Notes: generated from the sequence alone by a model not told the origin. 64,000 bases of DNA from Pseudoips prasinana (GCA_951640165.1 OX621257.1:15883201-15947200); one strand, 5' to 3'. Positions 1 to 12,410 are shown, counted from the stretch's first letter. A program made the numbers and translations.

Positions 1-1780
1 AGTAGAAAGAGAAGTTTAGTTGAAGCGACGTGCACAATAGTCCATCGCTGGCAGCAGTGTCACAGGACTTTCAGGGACTGGAAACAGGGGCCACCAAGAA
101 GAATAAGAATTTACGTTAAACAACCAACCCCATTTGTTCAGATGCGTCATATAGCACGACTTATTTTATGAAACAAATAGTATGGCAGCCTGACAATAAA
201 GTTTTGCAAATATGGTTAGCTCATAGCGTCTAACAAAATTAGCAGTATTAATGTTTTAGAATCGTACACTAGTATTGATGACGTTCTAAGTAAAATTTTA
301 ACGACCCTAACTCTTGGCAGTGTAGCTTTCTGTTCCAAAGGTTGTAGGTTCGATCCCCATTCTAGACAAATATTTGTGTTCATGAACATACCTTCTACTT
401 TGGCTTCTGGCTGTAACAGTGTGCTGAGCTGCCTACCAATAGAACCCATAAAATATTATCTATTCCTCGTTTCTTTATAATGTTTTTTTCTTAATCATGT
501 TTAGTTTTATGGTACTATGTAAGTAAATATAAAATTTGTACAAACTTTATTGCAATGTGTATGTGTTCAATAAAAACATTTTCTTTCTTTTTCCTTTTTT
601 ACGTGTCTTGGTCTGGTATTACAAAAATCAGTAAATAAGTATTTCTATCCGTTGTATCGTTGTATCCATAGTACACGCTTTGCTTAGTTTGGGCTAGATG
701 GCGCTGTGTGCTGTGGACCGGATTTTTATTAATTAGTATTAATATTTCCACGATTACATCTAATGATTGTTTACTCGTGTCGACTATCATATAGAATATA
801 GGAAATAAAAAGTGCAATCGTATTTGCGCACACACTTAAGCACTATAATATGTTCTGCAGAGATGGCTAATCTCCATTGAGACTAGCCACCATAGCCACA
901 ATTCGACCAAGAGAATAATGTTACTACAGAGGTATATATAAAAAAAAAGTTATAGATAGGATAGGTGAGTGTAATCTAAGGTCCAATTAAAGAAACTAAA
1001 AAAATGCAGAGCTAGGGAACTATTCTAAAGAAAATAAATTTAATTCCAAAATTAGCGAAACAGTTTAGGCGAGATCAAACCTTACTACGCTACGCTACAT
1101 AGGTGAACTCTCTATTCCCGAACTATCATAGACCGATGGCAGTTATCTAACCCGATCAAAAAGAGATTGGGCAAAAGACTGACATCTTTACGTACTCTTA
1201 GACACGGATTCCGGGCTATTACTGGGACACACACACACACATTACACATAATTAACTGACCAATCACTTTGGTTACGACACCACCAAAACATATTCGTCG
1301 TCACCACATCACCATAAACAAACGTGCTGATAGCTAAAACTGATCGCAGAAAAAGAGAAAGAAAACCTTTTTTTTTTGTTAATGTGTATCCTCCTAAATA
1401 TTAGCAGCTACTTTTGTAAAACGTTCCATTAAATGAAACGCGCCATTAAACAACACGACGTCTCTTTATGAATGTTATATTTGTTGTCATATGCACGCAG
1501 GGGGCGCAGATAGACCCCAAGATATAATAAGGGAGATTCATTGGCGTCATTGACCGTTGTTATTCTAGTTTGGTGATAAGGTAAGGTTGCATGGAAGCTG
1601 TTTCACGGAAGCGGAGGAAGCTAGAGGAACTGTCCACTTACCCAATAGCTTTTAATCCATAATTTAACATTTAGCCTTTTTATTTTTATGTTTACTAATT
1701 TTGGTATTGGACATTAGGCAGTTGGCAGTTTGAAATAGAGTTTTAATCAGATTTTGAATGTCATAACTAACTTTTTTTAA
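1..1780. other. Non-coding, repeat remnants only
   Basis: No convincing coding exon was found. There are short fragments of SINE family 1 on both sides of 600. One at about 315-385 keeps a B-box-like 'ggttcgatccccattc' followed by 'acaaatatttgtgttcatga'. One at about 668-720 keeps the 'catagtacacgctttgctta' tail motif. A short piece at 858-890 ('gagatggctaatctcc') resembles the end of SINE family 3. An (AC)n tract lies near 1229-1241. Confidence 0.5.
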
Positions 1781-2430
1781 ACATGTTTGTCCATAAAACG
1801 GAATGGGCGGACATAGTCGTAGCAGATATATTGCATAAATAATTTTGTAATTGGTAGAAAATCAAAAGTAGAAAAGGAAACACTTTTGTAAGGCCGAATG
1901 AAGGCTAGAAAATTAGGAAATAATGGCTTTCCATGTCAAGTTTTCCACAAAAACGAAACCGTTGAGCATAGTCATGGCAAATATTTACATAGCGTAAATA
2001 ATATTGATCTAATCGAAAAACCCAAGGAGGAAAATGAGGAATACATTTATAAACTATGTAAAAACTTATATAAAAACTTTGTTCACACAAACGAGACGGT
2101 CGGGCACTGTGCCCGACCGTCTCGTTTGTGTTCTGTTTGTAGCAAATACATTGCGTAAATAATATTGATCTAAACTAAAAATCCATGAAAGATAAATGAG
2201 GAATACATTTATATGGGCGGATTATAATAAAAAAATTAATAGAAAATAATAGATTACTTGAAAATAAGTGTGTCCACTAAAACGAAACGGTCGGGCATAG
2301 TCGTGACAGATATCTTAATTGCGAAAATAATATTGATCTTATCAAAAAATCCAAGGAGGAGAAATGAGGAATACATTTACATAGCCGAATGACAACTAGA
2401 AATAAGTTTGTCCACACAAATGAAACCCAG
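1780..2430. repeat. Degenerate tandem repeat, about four units, with a perfect palindrome
   Basis: Units of roughly 150-190 bp share the order 'tttgtccac...aacg', 'cggtcgggcatagtcg', 'gcgtaaataatattgatct', 'ccaaggaggaaaatgagg' and 'aatacatttata'. Recognisable units start near 1785, 1940, 2085 and 2268. Between the second and third unit the sequence runs into its own reverse complement: 'acaaacgagacggtcgggca' at about 2096-2115 is mirrored immediately downstream, giving a hairpin of about 20-bp arms with almost no loop. No protein is expected. Confidence 0.7.
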
Positions 2431-3837
2431 CCGGTTCATTTATATGGTCAAAGTTATTTCTATGTAGTCGTCATCTTTAAGGCGTGAAATATAGGTATTT
2501 GTTTAGTCTCAAAAACCAAGTAGAAAAATGATGAATATGTACAAGCTCGCCCCGCTTCGTTATGGTCCATGCTTGGCCTTATATATATGCTATTACATGC
2601 CTAATCTCGTAAACATACCTAGGTACTATGTGGCTGTAACGAGATTTACCACCCGCGTGCTATTGACGTCTTATGTTATTATTACTGTATATAAGCTTTT
2701 TCTCGCGAAATTACGAAACTTTATTAACCCACTAGTTGTACCCCGCAATTTTACCCGCGTTAGACGTTGTAAATTATAGCCTATGTTTTATTTGGATATA
2801 TAAGCTTTGTTACTACAAATTTTCATCAAAATCCGTTCGGTAGTTTTTGCGTGAAAATAACAAACGTCCATACAGCCATACATCCATACTCACAGACTTT
2901 CAGACAAGCGATAAACATATCTACTTAGATATATTTCTAAATACATCCCTACATATTATAGATAAATTACATGCAGGCAGAGAACTATAGTAGTGTTCAT
3001 CTCTCATTTCAGTTAATTCAAGTAATGTTTATTTTAGTTGTATTCATTTCAATCGCATTCTGTTGAGGTAGGTATCTAGAACTAGTCCCTCCCTCTTACC
3101 CACCACTATAAGCCAGGATCAACAGTGGTGCCTATACACTGAGACAGAAAGAAGAAATGACACTGAGCGGTGAGGCTCAGGCATGTCCTGGGGAATCGCT
3201 TTAACCGTATTGGATCCCGCAACGAATTTAATCAGGAAGAAAAAAGGAGGAGTTAGAAAATGAATAGATTCACTTCCCTCCAAAGCAAAGCGGGAGACAG
3301 AATGACGCAAAGAGGCTATAGCCTAATAAAATGAGATAAATGCAACTAGAGAAGCCAGCTGCAAAAGCACCGAGGATCAATTTAAGGGTCCTAAGTGGGC
3401 TGATCTATTTGATTCCAATAGTAGGTATGGCAAAAGCGCTTAAACGCACGAAAGTTGTTCCTAGTTGCTACAAGATCCGTATAATAAACTAGTCCAGATA
3501 TTGGTTGCAAGCTATTTAACATAATATCACGTTGGTTTTGCCAGAGATCACACTCCTAAAGTATGTGGTGAGCAGTTTGTTCATATTTGTGAGTTGAGTT
3601 AGGTATGTTCTGTCTGTTCGATTCAATTTTATCCAAACTGCGTCTACTCGGTTACTTCAAAGGACTCTAGTTCAGTTCAATACTTTTCAGTTTTACCAAA
3701 ATCGCTACAAATATATCAGCGGAATTAAAAATCAGTTCGCAGTTGTTATATACCTATATATTTTTTTTTTATTGATCTAATAACAACAATAAATAATATT
3801 AAGTACTTAATTAATAATAAATAATATAGTGACAACC
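2431..3837. other. Non-coding; one old RTE-tailed repeat
   Basis: No gene seen. About 2540-2900 is a decayed copy of the short dispersed family that elsewhere reads 'gctgtgccccgcggt...ttttacccgcgtta...attatagcctatgtt...aacaaac...catac'. The stretch 3100-3330 looks like unique or unrecognised sequence. A homopolymer T run lies near 3765. Confidence 0.45.
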
Positions 3838-4045
3838 GGAAGGGGAAGACCTCGTCGGACGTTCTCTGACCAAATCGGAGAAGTTCACACGAAAGGACAG
3901 GTCAGAAGTACCCTAAACCGGCGAGCATGTATGAAGAATATACCTACCTAATGACAGTAATCGAGGCAAAAGAGGTGGGCAAAGATCGTGACAAATGGAA
4001 ATCCGTTGTCTCTGCCTACCCCTCTGGGAAACAGGCAGGAGGTTA
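3838..4045 (+). pseudogene. Non-LTR retrotransposon RT tail, remnant
   Basis: Translating the plus strand gives, across several stops, a Gly-Arg-Pro-Arg-Arg-Thr-Phe-Ser-Asp-Gln start followed by a basic region. This is the usual 'GRPrtRw.DQi' tail that follows the reverse-transcriptase thumb in lepidopteran RTE/craniofacial-development-protein-2-like elements. The open frames are too broken to be functional. The assignment rests on the short motif only. Confidence 0.45.
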
Positions 4046-4619
4046 TGTATGTATGATCTAATAAATGTTCTGTGTAACCAATCTATAGCGTAAACAGTAT
4101 TCACCTACTACCACATATAGCTCCACAGTTAACATTATTTATTAAACTTGTTAACAAAGAATGTGAACTTCGCGCGCTGAGTTCAAAGACCGAACAAAAA
4201 CAGTGAAGAATGTGGGGTTGGTACGAAAATAACGATAGCATACCTTGAATGAAATGATTAATGATAACGGCTCGTTCCCCCTACAGCCTTTCTTTGAAGG
4301 TAATGAACCGTCCAAATATACCAATCGACATTCAAGCGATGATATAGGCAGGTACTAATTAAAAAAATGTAGGTAAGTATGATATGGAATGTATTTATTC
4401 ATTCATATTAATGAATCACTTGGTACATGCACTTTGGTACATGTTGGTAATATGTATATTATTATAACAAAATTTAAATGGCATTATTTAAAAAAGACAT
4501 ATTTAACTGTTTCCAGGTTCATCTGATGCTCCAACTCGAGACAGGAGTGGTAAAGGCAGACTTGGTCTACATCCAGCTAGAACAGCACTGTTACATAAAA
4601 CTTTGTATGATCTGTGCCT

Positions 4620-4790
4620 CTAGCACGAGTTCCTGCAGTTTACTTACTCGATCACACGTACAGTTTCCTCCCATACATTGAGCACCAGCGCCTCTCGCGG
4701 AAACTATTAAGAACTAAAACTCTGGTACTCAATGTAAGAGACGAAACTGTACGTGTGATCGAGTAAGTAAACTGCAGGAACTCGTGCTAG
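4620..4790. mobile_element. Palindromic MITE
   Basis: Inverted arms of about 48 bp ('ctagcacgagttcctgcagt' at the left end and its reverse complement ending in 'actcgtgctag' at the right) enclose about 75 bp of unrelated sequence. No open frame lies inside. Flanks do not show a clear target-site duplication, so the superfamily is left open. Confidence 0.7.
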
Positions 4791-4847
4791 ATGCACTGTA
4801 TGCCCCGATAATCTAAGTAGGTAACTATAATAAAGTACCTACTTTAC

Positions 4848-4985
4848 AGACGCCAGCACATCGAGCTACCCCAATCTGTCAAATTTCTTTTATAGATTAT
4901 CAACTTTATCCCATAAGGATAAGGTTCACTTTCAATTGGGAAAATTTGACAGATTGGGGTAGCTCGATGTGCTGGCGTCTGTACA
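4848..4985. mobile_element. Palindromic MITE with TA ends
   Basis: Arms of about 41 bp start 'tacagacgccagcacatcga' on the left and are matched by the reverse complement ending 'gatgtgctggcgtctgta'. The loop is about 50 bp. The terminal TA on both sides is compatible with a Tc1/mariner-type insertion, but a TA duplication is weak evidence alone. It lies only about 60 bp from the previous MITE. Confidence 0.7.
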
Positions 4986-6666
4986 TCAAACTAAAACTAC
5001 GATCCTGTGTTTTGAGCCATCAATGGATCTTTGTTCTCACGTGATTGTGATAGTGGAAGTGTGATGTGCGTGTGTATTTAATCGAAGGTGGCCGGAATGA
5101 TACTCCATTAATTGGTACGCAGATTTCCAGTGGTGTAGTAATTAAAAGGTTGTAGGTACCCATTTGTAGATTTGGTTCTGTTACCCTTTTGTTTAAAGAG
5201 TAGGTAAATGTTAAGTTGTTTATTTGTTTTGTTGTTTAAAAAGATACTGTAGAAATAGGCAGTTCTTATCGAATCTTCGTTTCCGTGTATTCAATCCGAT
5301 ACAATTTGTTCCTGACAGCATCTTTGCTACAGAAGTTGCTTTCATAGACCAAGTACCTACCCTCTAAAATAGTGTCGACTGTAGGTACTTACTTCGTATG
5401 GGCAGTGGTTACCCTAGTATCAGAGTTGTTCAAGCCGCCCAGTAGGACTCTGGCGTAGCTTAACGACTGTTTTCCAATTACTACAACCGGGACCGATAGC
5501 TTATCATGCCTCCAACCTAGAAATATATGGGTAAAGAGGAAGAAGACTGTATTAATAATTACAAAAGAAAACCAATTTATACGTACGAACATTCTTTATT
5601 TCCTTACACATACAGTATGGGGATTAAAAGTTTTGTAGAAACTCATTTAGGACTAAGTATTGTTAGTTTGCCTCCAAAATATTACACACTATTGTATAAC
5701 CTAACTAGCGACTACCCCGACTGAACTAAAAAGAGTTATAACTATTGAAAAACATTTAAAATCAAACATAGCGAAGCTACCGAATTAACTAACTCTAGTT
5801 AAAAACGCGCTGAAAAAACGTGGTCTGCATGGGTCCTAAACTGCTTCTACGCGTTTTTTTTATGTACCAATGCATGGCTGGCGCAATTGAGATTGTAATA
5901 ATCGTATACCTTGGACCGTTTGTCTAAAAATTTCCTGTAATTTAGGTTTATTATTAGGTAACATTGCATTTCCTGGCATAGCATATTTGCAACTAGCTAT
6001 AGTTTAAACAAAAGAAAAAATAAATAGTACTACATATAATACAAATCATGGGATAATTTATTTAAAAAAGAACTTGTTTCGATTTTATGTTGCTAATAAA
6101 AGCCAAGCATTATCTGCCCAAAAAAATCACTAAACTTTTTAGAGGCGTCACACAAATATTACTATATGTTTTATTTATGTTCATGTTAGTTTATTTTAAA
6201 TATTTTTCCAATCATCAGTATGGCATAATTGTCTATTCCCGAAAAAATGTGTCTTTGGGAATGTACTTTTTCGTGTTTTTTTTTAATTTTATTTTAAATA
6301 TGGTAATGTGCCAAAATTTTTATGCGATTTATATACCATAAAACGGGGTGAAAAGGAACGGGAACAAACTAGCTAGAATGGAGATTGTCCCTATCTTTTT
6401 TCACCCTGGATATCTATTCGCACAGTTTTACCGTTTAATCAATTTTAATTGGCCAGAAGATGGATGGGCCGACTTCATTGCGTTTTATTTTATTTCAGTA
6501 GTTAGTCAATCGGTAGTTTACAATAACCCTCTTCTAGTGTCGGGGATTAGAAAGGTATCAATTTGGCTCCACACTTTGGTCACTGCTGAGCACCAATCTT
6601 AGATTTACCATATATTTCAAGACTGGATTCATTAAATGAACACATAGCCAAGCCAGGGGCTCTATC
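4986..6666. other. Non-coding, nothing recognised
   Basis: AT-rich sequence with several short open frames, none with a recognisable domain, signal or codon bias. I see no intact mobile element here. Confidence 0.4.
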
Positions 6667-6886
6667 GGCTAAGTCGCCGAACATCGATTTCTTAAATAGC
6701 GTTCAAATTCATAAAGGTTAAAAATGACTTAATCAATCGTTAAATGGGCTTCCATGAGCACATGTGACGTCATAAATGGTCCGGGATCGATTGTCAACGT
6801 TAAAGACGATTTAACGGTTGATTAAGTAATTTTTAACCTTTTTTATTTAAACGCCATTTAAGAAATCGATGTTCGGCGACTTAGCC
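6667..6886. mobile_element. Palindromic MITE, family shared with 26102-26226
   Basis: The ends read 'ggctaagtcgccgaacatcg' and its reverse complement. Inner segments are also inverted ('aaaaatgacttaatcaatcg' against 'ttgattaagtaatttttaac'). The centre carries 'tgacgtcataaatggtcc', which recurs inverted in the MITE at 26102-26226 in the transferrin gene, so both belong to one family. No coding capacity. Confidence 0.65.
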
Positions 6887-8104
6887 GGCAGTGCACCTGT
6901 CTGATGTTTTGTCACTGGTATTGAACGTTATTTCATAGTTATAAAGTTGAAATTGTAATTTATATTGGATTATATGGCAATAATTTGAACCATAGCCCGC
7001 ATTGACTGAGACTTGCTATAGATAAAAATTGCGCGAAATTTATACGTGATGCGAAGTTAATAGATTTTAATAAGTCGGCTATAAAAAAATTGGACAAATT
7101 TTACACCATATTTTTTTATATGAAACATATAACAACGATTACGAACAAACAATTTAGAATATAGTCGGGCATAATCTAAAAATTAACGCGTAATTTATTA
7201 TTAATACTATACTGATTAAATGGTTAATTAATTCGAAAGCAGTATATTTTTGGCACATAATTTTAATGACGTTAATTTTAATATTCTCGTGTATGTATCA
7301 ATCCATATCTAAGTACACAACAGTATTAAAACAATGTTGGATTTTAATATAGCTCAAACATCCATATAAACCCAAAGAAAAAATATATGTACATACTCAT
7401 TAGGGACTCCTTATGCACCATACAATGTGTAACAGAAAAAGAGTAGCCAGAAAAAGACTTGTGATACACATTGTATTGCAACAGGTTGATTGACAGGAAT
7501 ATTTTGTCATGATTTTATATCTATTTATAAGCTGTGGCATGCTTTTATATCTATTTATAAGCATGAGCCTGTCAATTAGATTGAATGCCTGAGTGTCACA
7601 GCACAATCTACATAAAATTGATTGATTGGCAAGTTGGTTCATACACTTGGCCTCGTGATTGGGCCATTGTGTGCGACTCTTTTTAGGTACTGCAAAACAT
7701 TTTGACTGCGTCCAGAAGTCTCAAAAACCTTGAAAGCTTGGCTTAACTGCCTCCTGTAGCATTATTAGATCTTGCAGGAAATTTGCTAGGTATATTCTTG
7801 CAACATAGGAATATATGTGCTGCTGTATTGTCAATTTCAATGCACAGAAAGTTAATAAGTTAACAGCAAGAAATATACGTTAATTTTTAAATTAGACAGT
7901 TATAAATTATCACCTAAAATCTTGTAAAAAGTATTCTTGTTAAAACTTATTAACAGTCATAAACATGGTATATGAACTTAAATATTTATTTCTTAACTTG
8001 TTATCATGGCAAACAATCTTCACAATAATAATCTTATTTAAACTTTGCTCTACATACACAAACATTACTCCAAAGTGTGGCCATGAATAATATTAAGTAT
8101 TATT
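6887..8104. other. Intergenic; LYAR downstream region
   Basis: No gene. A 24-bp direct repeat 'ttttatatctatttataagc' occurs at about 7513 and 7541. The last few hundred bases should contain the LYAR 3' UTR, since that gene ends at 8105 on the minus strand. Confidence 0.4.
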
Positions 8105-10433
8105 TTAATCAATAAGCAGGACTCTGTTTTTGTCCACCCTCACATTTGGTGCACTCTTCAATTTCTTGATAAACTTGTCAGCAATTCTATCATCCACTTC
8201 TCTTCCAGTAGCTTCTGTATATTCAGACAAGACTTTTTTCTGCAAACGCTTGAAAGGCAGTTCATCACCTTTTTTCTGTAAGACAGACATTATAACAGCA
8301 TGCCAGTTGAAATTCTCACTGACTGCCAGTTCTTCTATTTTAGCGACATTCTGATCATGGAGACAGATACTCTCATCTGCTTCTTCGTCTTCTTCGGTCT
8401 TCAGTTTCTTTTTTTGTGTCTTCTCCTTATTCACAACAACAGGTTCAACAGGTTCTACACCATTTTCAATAGCTTCAGGGTTACTGTTAGCAGTGTCTTG
8501 TCTTTTGCGTTTCTTATTTTTACCTTTACCTACAGTTTGATGTTCTTCATCACCATTGCTTATTGATTCAGTCTTATTCTTCTTCTTGCCCTTCTTGGGC
8601 TCAGTATCTTCTGCTATTTCCTCAGGTTGTGCTTCAGCACTCTTTAGTTCATTTTCATACTTCAAACGTTTTTTCTCCTCCTTCCTTTGTTTTTTAGATA
8701 GTTTTTTCTCATCTACAACTTCCTCATCACCATTCTGTACTCCATTGTCAGTGCCATTTGCTTGAATAGCTTCTGATTTTTCAACTTCACTGTTTTGGGA
8801 TGATTCATCATGTCCATTAGTGACAGAATCATCTTTGTCCATATTTTGTTTCTGATTTTTATTTTGATTGTTATTAGCATTAGATAAAGCAGAAAGTTTC
8901 ACAGATATCAGGTCCCAAGCTTGGTCAATATCTTTAGGGTTGGTCTTGTGTCCACACACATTCTTGACGAAGTTAATGAACTTTGGCTTCTTACGGGGAG
9001 TATTGTTATGTTTGCTAACAGTCTCAATAATTCTTCGAACATTCGGTGGAGCACCCTCTTGCTCATCAAGAACGGACTGTAACATTTCCACCCAAGTATT
9101 TTGTTTCTTTTCTCCCTTCTTTTCCTTAGAAACAAACCCTTTGCCTGAGTATCTCTCTTCTTCTGTTACGCATTTTATGTGTGTTTCATACTCTTGACCC
9201 CTAGAATGAAAATTAATAAATTTCAATGTATACATTTTTCAAGTAGTAACTATACCAAGAATGGTTCAAAATTACTATTATAAAGTTTACCTAAAATTTC
9301 CAAATATTTGAGTTAAAATTGCTAAATTGTTGCGAAGAAATCAGTTGCAAGTGGGCTTTACTGAGAGCACATCCAAAATTTAATAAATAATATAGGTCTG
9401 TAGTGATCACTATCAGATACATCTCCACTCCTATTTTTTATGATAGGAAACACAGTCCCATAAGATCTCTTGGCAAGTAAGAGTGATAAATATATTATAT
9501 TTATTATATTATACAACAAGTTCAGTACTCTATGGAAGTGTACTATAGCATAATGAAACTGCTAGATACTAAAAAAATATGTAAAAAAAAAATGCATTAG
9601 CGGCCCGCACAAGCACAGAATATGCAAAGGAGTTTCCTCTGATTCTTGGCAGAATCTGCAAATTGTGCTGTCAGCCAACTTTAGGTTGAACATGTGCTTA
9701 TTCAGCTTGCAGTATCCAGTTGCAGTGTGATGACAGCCTTTGAGTGTAGAGATCCAGCTGAGGATTTCCACAGTTCCATGGCTGTTGAGGTGCATTGATC
9801 GTTTAGGATAGAGTAGGCCCTTTGCTTGGGAATACCACAAAGTGTCACATAAATCAATAAGCTCTCTAATTTAAATAATAAATAACCCTTTACCTGCCAC
9901 ATAATTAAAATATTCATAAAATTTAAAACACACTATGATAAGTTTAAATAAACACAGTGTTTGATATAACTTCATTTATAAAATAAATTAGAATTTTTAG
10001 AATTAGAAATTTACTTTAATAACTGACTTTTCTTAAGTTATATTATTATAACTATTATGTAAGAAGTTAATGTAATCCTAGTTATTTGAAACTTAATCCT
10101 ATAAAGGGGGTACATCAGGGATGAAGATATTTAAAATAAGTAAAAAATCTTCCCATAATGAACCCAGTTCGGAACCCCGGTTCCCAGCTTAGAATTATGC
10201 AGTCTAGATGTATTTGTAGTGTATGGAAATAACCAAATTTTCCTACAAACTCTATATAATATAAGTCATATAAATAAACACACGTGTACCAAAATAAATA
10301 CTTACAGAAAGTCTTTAAAACAATCCATGCAAGATAAATTGGGATTCCTATTTCTGCATTTTATCATATAATGTTTTTCGACTTTTGGCTTCTGCACAGA
10401 TTCTCCACAATGCCCACACGTGAATACGACCAT
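8105..10433 (-). CDS. LYAR: LYAR-type nucleolar zinc-finger protein
   Basis: Two exons, 10433-10306 and 9200-8105, join across a GTAAGT/AG intron to give 407 aa. Exon 1 and the start of exon 2 encode the paired LYAR zinc finger. Visible ligands are Cys6, Cys9, His21, Cys26 and then Cys35, Cys38, His50, Cys53; the second finger is split by the intron. Residues about 70-320 are low-complexity, rich in Lys and Glu/Asp with nuclear and nucleolar-type basic runs. The last about 75 residues form a separate basic domain typical of LYAR C-termini ('FNWHAVIMSVLQKKGDELPF' region). LYAR proteins are nucleolar and linked to ribosome biogenesis and growth. The downstream ATG at 9235 lies in the intron and is not the start. 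The finger spanning the splice junction makes the model secure. Confidence 0.93.
9590..9850 (-). pseudogene. Non-LTR element RNase H remnant in the LYAR intron
   Basis: The minus frame reads a tail typical of RNase H domains of R1/Jockey-type elements: a 'TGYCKLNKHM' helix, then Cys-Arg-Phe-Cys, then 'ETPLHILCLC'. It is interrupted upstream and lacks RT. It lies in the intron in the same orientation as LYAR and should be spliced out. Confidence 0.6.
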
Positions 10434-10988
10434 TTCAGCAATCAAACACGTGTTATTACTAATATATTTGTTTTGGATACAGATTTATAACCTGTAATAT
10501 AAAATACGCATTTATAAAATACACATGTATAGTTTCTTTAAATAAACAGCGGCGTAAGAGATTAGATAATTCATGGTTAATAAACATACTTCAATGTTCA
10601 AAATTGCTACAGATAAATTGAAAAAATTACGAGATAGCATTAAATTTTCTCAAAATTTGTCAAACAGGATTATCGAAATGTCAAAAGGTTTTCTTTACAA
10701 AATATACCAAAGAGTATAATAACTTGCCTATACAGGAGGGGAAAACGTAGTTTGTTATATTCTCTTCGGAACACATACATATAATAATTATGTCAAGACC
10801 TATTTTTAAGCCTCAGACTTCATTACCCTTTTCAGCAAATCATCATCGTATAATCGCGCAGTGCGTCTTTGTTATTCTTTCCCACATTTCATACGTAATG
10901 GCTCGTCATTGAGTATTTTTAAAAGCAGAACTAAGAGTCACTTCATAACTCTTTAATTTGTATATCAGATCTTTAATTTATATATCAG
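10434..10988. promoter_or_regulatory. LYAR upstream region
   Basis: 555 bp upstream of the LYAR start codon, ending at the first short dispersed repeat. The LYAR promoter and 5' UTR are expected here. No TATA box or initiator can be assigned with confidence. Confidence 0.3.
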
Positions 10989-11260
10989 ACTAGCTGTGCC
11001 CCGCGGTGTTGCCCGCGTTAAATTTTATAATTTTTTTTGCTATAATCCTCACGGAGCCCGAGCCCTTTCCAACGAATGCAAAACCGTGGAAATCGGTTCG
11101 TGAGTTCTGGAGTTATAGCGTCAGGAAGGAAAACCCGACTTATTTTTATATAGTAGACTAGCTGTGCCCCGCGGTGTTACCCGCATTAAATTTTATAAAT
11201 TTTCTTTGCTATAAACCTCACCTTTCCAACGAATGCAAAACCGTGGAAATCGGTTCGTGC
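10989..11260 (+). repeat. Tandem pair of short dispersed repeats; the second is the provirus target
   Basis: Two copies of a roughly 165-bp family start 'ctagctgtgccccgcggtgt' at 10990 and 11157 and share 'gcaaaaccgtggaaatcggt'. The second copy is cut after 'cggttcgtgc' (11260) and resumes at 20034 with 'gtgcgttctggagttatagc', ending near 20088. The intact copy at 22378-22548 shows the uninterrupted order, which proves the insertion point. Confidence 0.85.
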
Positions 11261-11307
11261 TGTTATACCCTAGTCCTGAAGCCCTTAATGCGGCTCTGGC
11301 CATTAAT
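11261..11307 (+). repeat. Truncated 5' LTR
   Basis: Identical to the first 47 bp of the 3' LTR, then the sequence jumps to within 2 bp of the gag start codon. About 210 bp of LTR plus the primer-binding site and leader are missing. The break follows 'ccattaat'. Confidence 0.9.
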
Positions 11308-11309
11308 AT

Positions 11310-12341
11310 ATGCCAAGAGTGCCTAAACCCGAAGTAAAAGAGTTAACACTCGACATTCCCCAATCGGAACAGGGCAAAAACGACGAATTGGTGAAGTCTC
11401 CTGTTCTCTCTCCTCATTTTACTAAAAAAATGGCTACAAATACCGCAATGCCCGAGCTGGAGTTAAATATATTATGCAAATTTGTAAAACCCTACGATGG
11501 GAGCCGTGAAACTCTGAATTCATATCTAGTAAATTGTGACAACGCTTTTGAACTTGCCAAAGACTCTCAAAAGCCTATTCTATTCAAATATATCATAAGC
11601 CAGTTGCATGGAAAGGCGGAAACTGCTTGCTCTATCAAGGAGTTTTCGACATGGTGCCAACTAAAAGAATTCCTGAAAACTCAATTCAGTGAGCGTAAAC
11701 ACTATACACATCTCCTCACCGATCTCCAAGAGAGCAAGCAGGGCCCGCAAGAAAATGTCAGCGCATATTCTTTACGGGTGGAGACTTACCTCTCACAATT
11801 GTTAACAGAAATAACACTGTCCACTACTAAATCTAAAGAGCTACCCGGCCGTACCGCGGCTATGGAGGATCTTGCTCTACATCATTTTCTCATGGGGTTG
11901 CACCCCCGTATCTCAAACATTGTGAGATGTAGGTCTCCTAAATCTTTAAATGAGGCCGTTAATCTAGCTGTCTCGGAAGAACGCATTCAACAAGCATTGT
12001 ATAAGCGCCCGCAACCCGACCAGAAGTCTGGAAGTAACTATAATAACCGATTTATAGGTAGCACATCGAAAACAAATATTAATACTTATTCACAAAAGCC
12101 ACCAAATAGCCAACAACCGGGTTCTTCTAATCCTTTTTGCCGATACTGCAAATTACCCGGTCATGATATTTCTATGTGTAAGAAACGAGAATATAACAAT
12201 AGTCGTTTTAGATATCCGCAAGGTCCATCTACCAATCAAAACCCCTATAAGCCGCCTCAACGTGTGAACTTCCTCGAGCAACCTGATGAGGACTCGGGTC
12301 AAGACGAAGTAGATCTTTCACCCGGAGATTTAAACGAATAA
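11310..12341 (+). CDS. gag: Gag polyprotein of the provirus
   Basis: 343 aa, uninterrupted. The middle (about residues 50-220) is the capsid-like helical region of gypsy Gag. The C-terminal third is Asn/Gln/Pro-rich and carries one zinc knuckle, Cys-X2-Cys-X4-His-X4-Cys, at about residues 283-296, for RNA packaging. The stop at 12339 lies before a repeat-rich linker. Pol continues in the +1 frame relative to gag, as expected for frameshift-expressed Pol. The frame is intact but the promoter and leader are deleted, so expression would need outside transcription. Confidence 0.9.
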   Translation: MPRVPKPEVKELTLDIPQSEQGKNDELVKSPVLSPHFTKKMATNTAMPELELNILCKFVKPYDGSRETLNSYLVNCDNAFELAKDSQKPILFKYIISQLHGKAETACSIKEFSTWCQLKEFLKTQFSERKHYTHLLTDLQESKQGPQENVSAYSLRVETYLSQLLTEITLSTTKSKELPGRTAAMEDLALHHFLMGLHPRISNIVRCRSPKSLNEAVNLAVSEERIQQALYKRPQPDQKSGSNYNNRFIGSTSKTNINTYSQKPPNSQQPGSSNPFCRYCKLPGHDISMCKKREYNNSRFRYPQGPSTNQNPYKPPQRVNFLEQPDEDSGQDEVDLSPGDLNE

Positions 12342-12410
12342 AGGTCTCGCCCTGGTGTCGCACGAGACAGTCCCCCAAAGCCGATACCAGTCTTCAACTT
12401 CCTCAATCTT

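Noticed and set aside
2528..2779. 83-codon plus-strand open frame
   Set aside because: It overlaps an old dispersed repeat and shows no domain, signal or splice context.
6087..6602. Two 84-codon open frames in tandem
   Set aside because: AT-rich hydrophobic translation with no homology I recognise and no splice continuation; most likely chance.
8556..9197. Plus-strand frames rich in Ser, Phe and Leu
   Set aside because: Antisense of the Lys/Glu-rich LYAR coding region.
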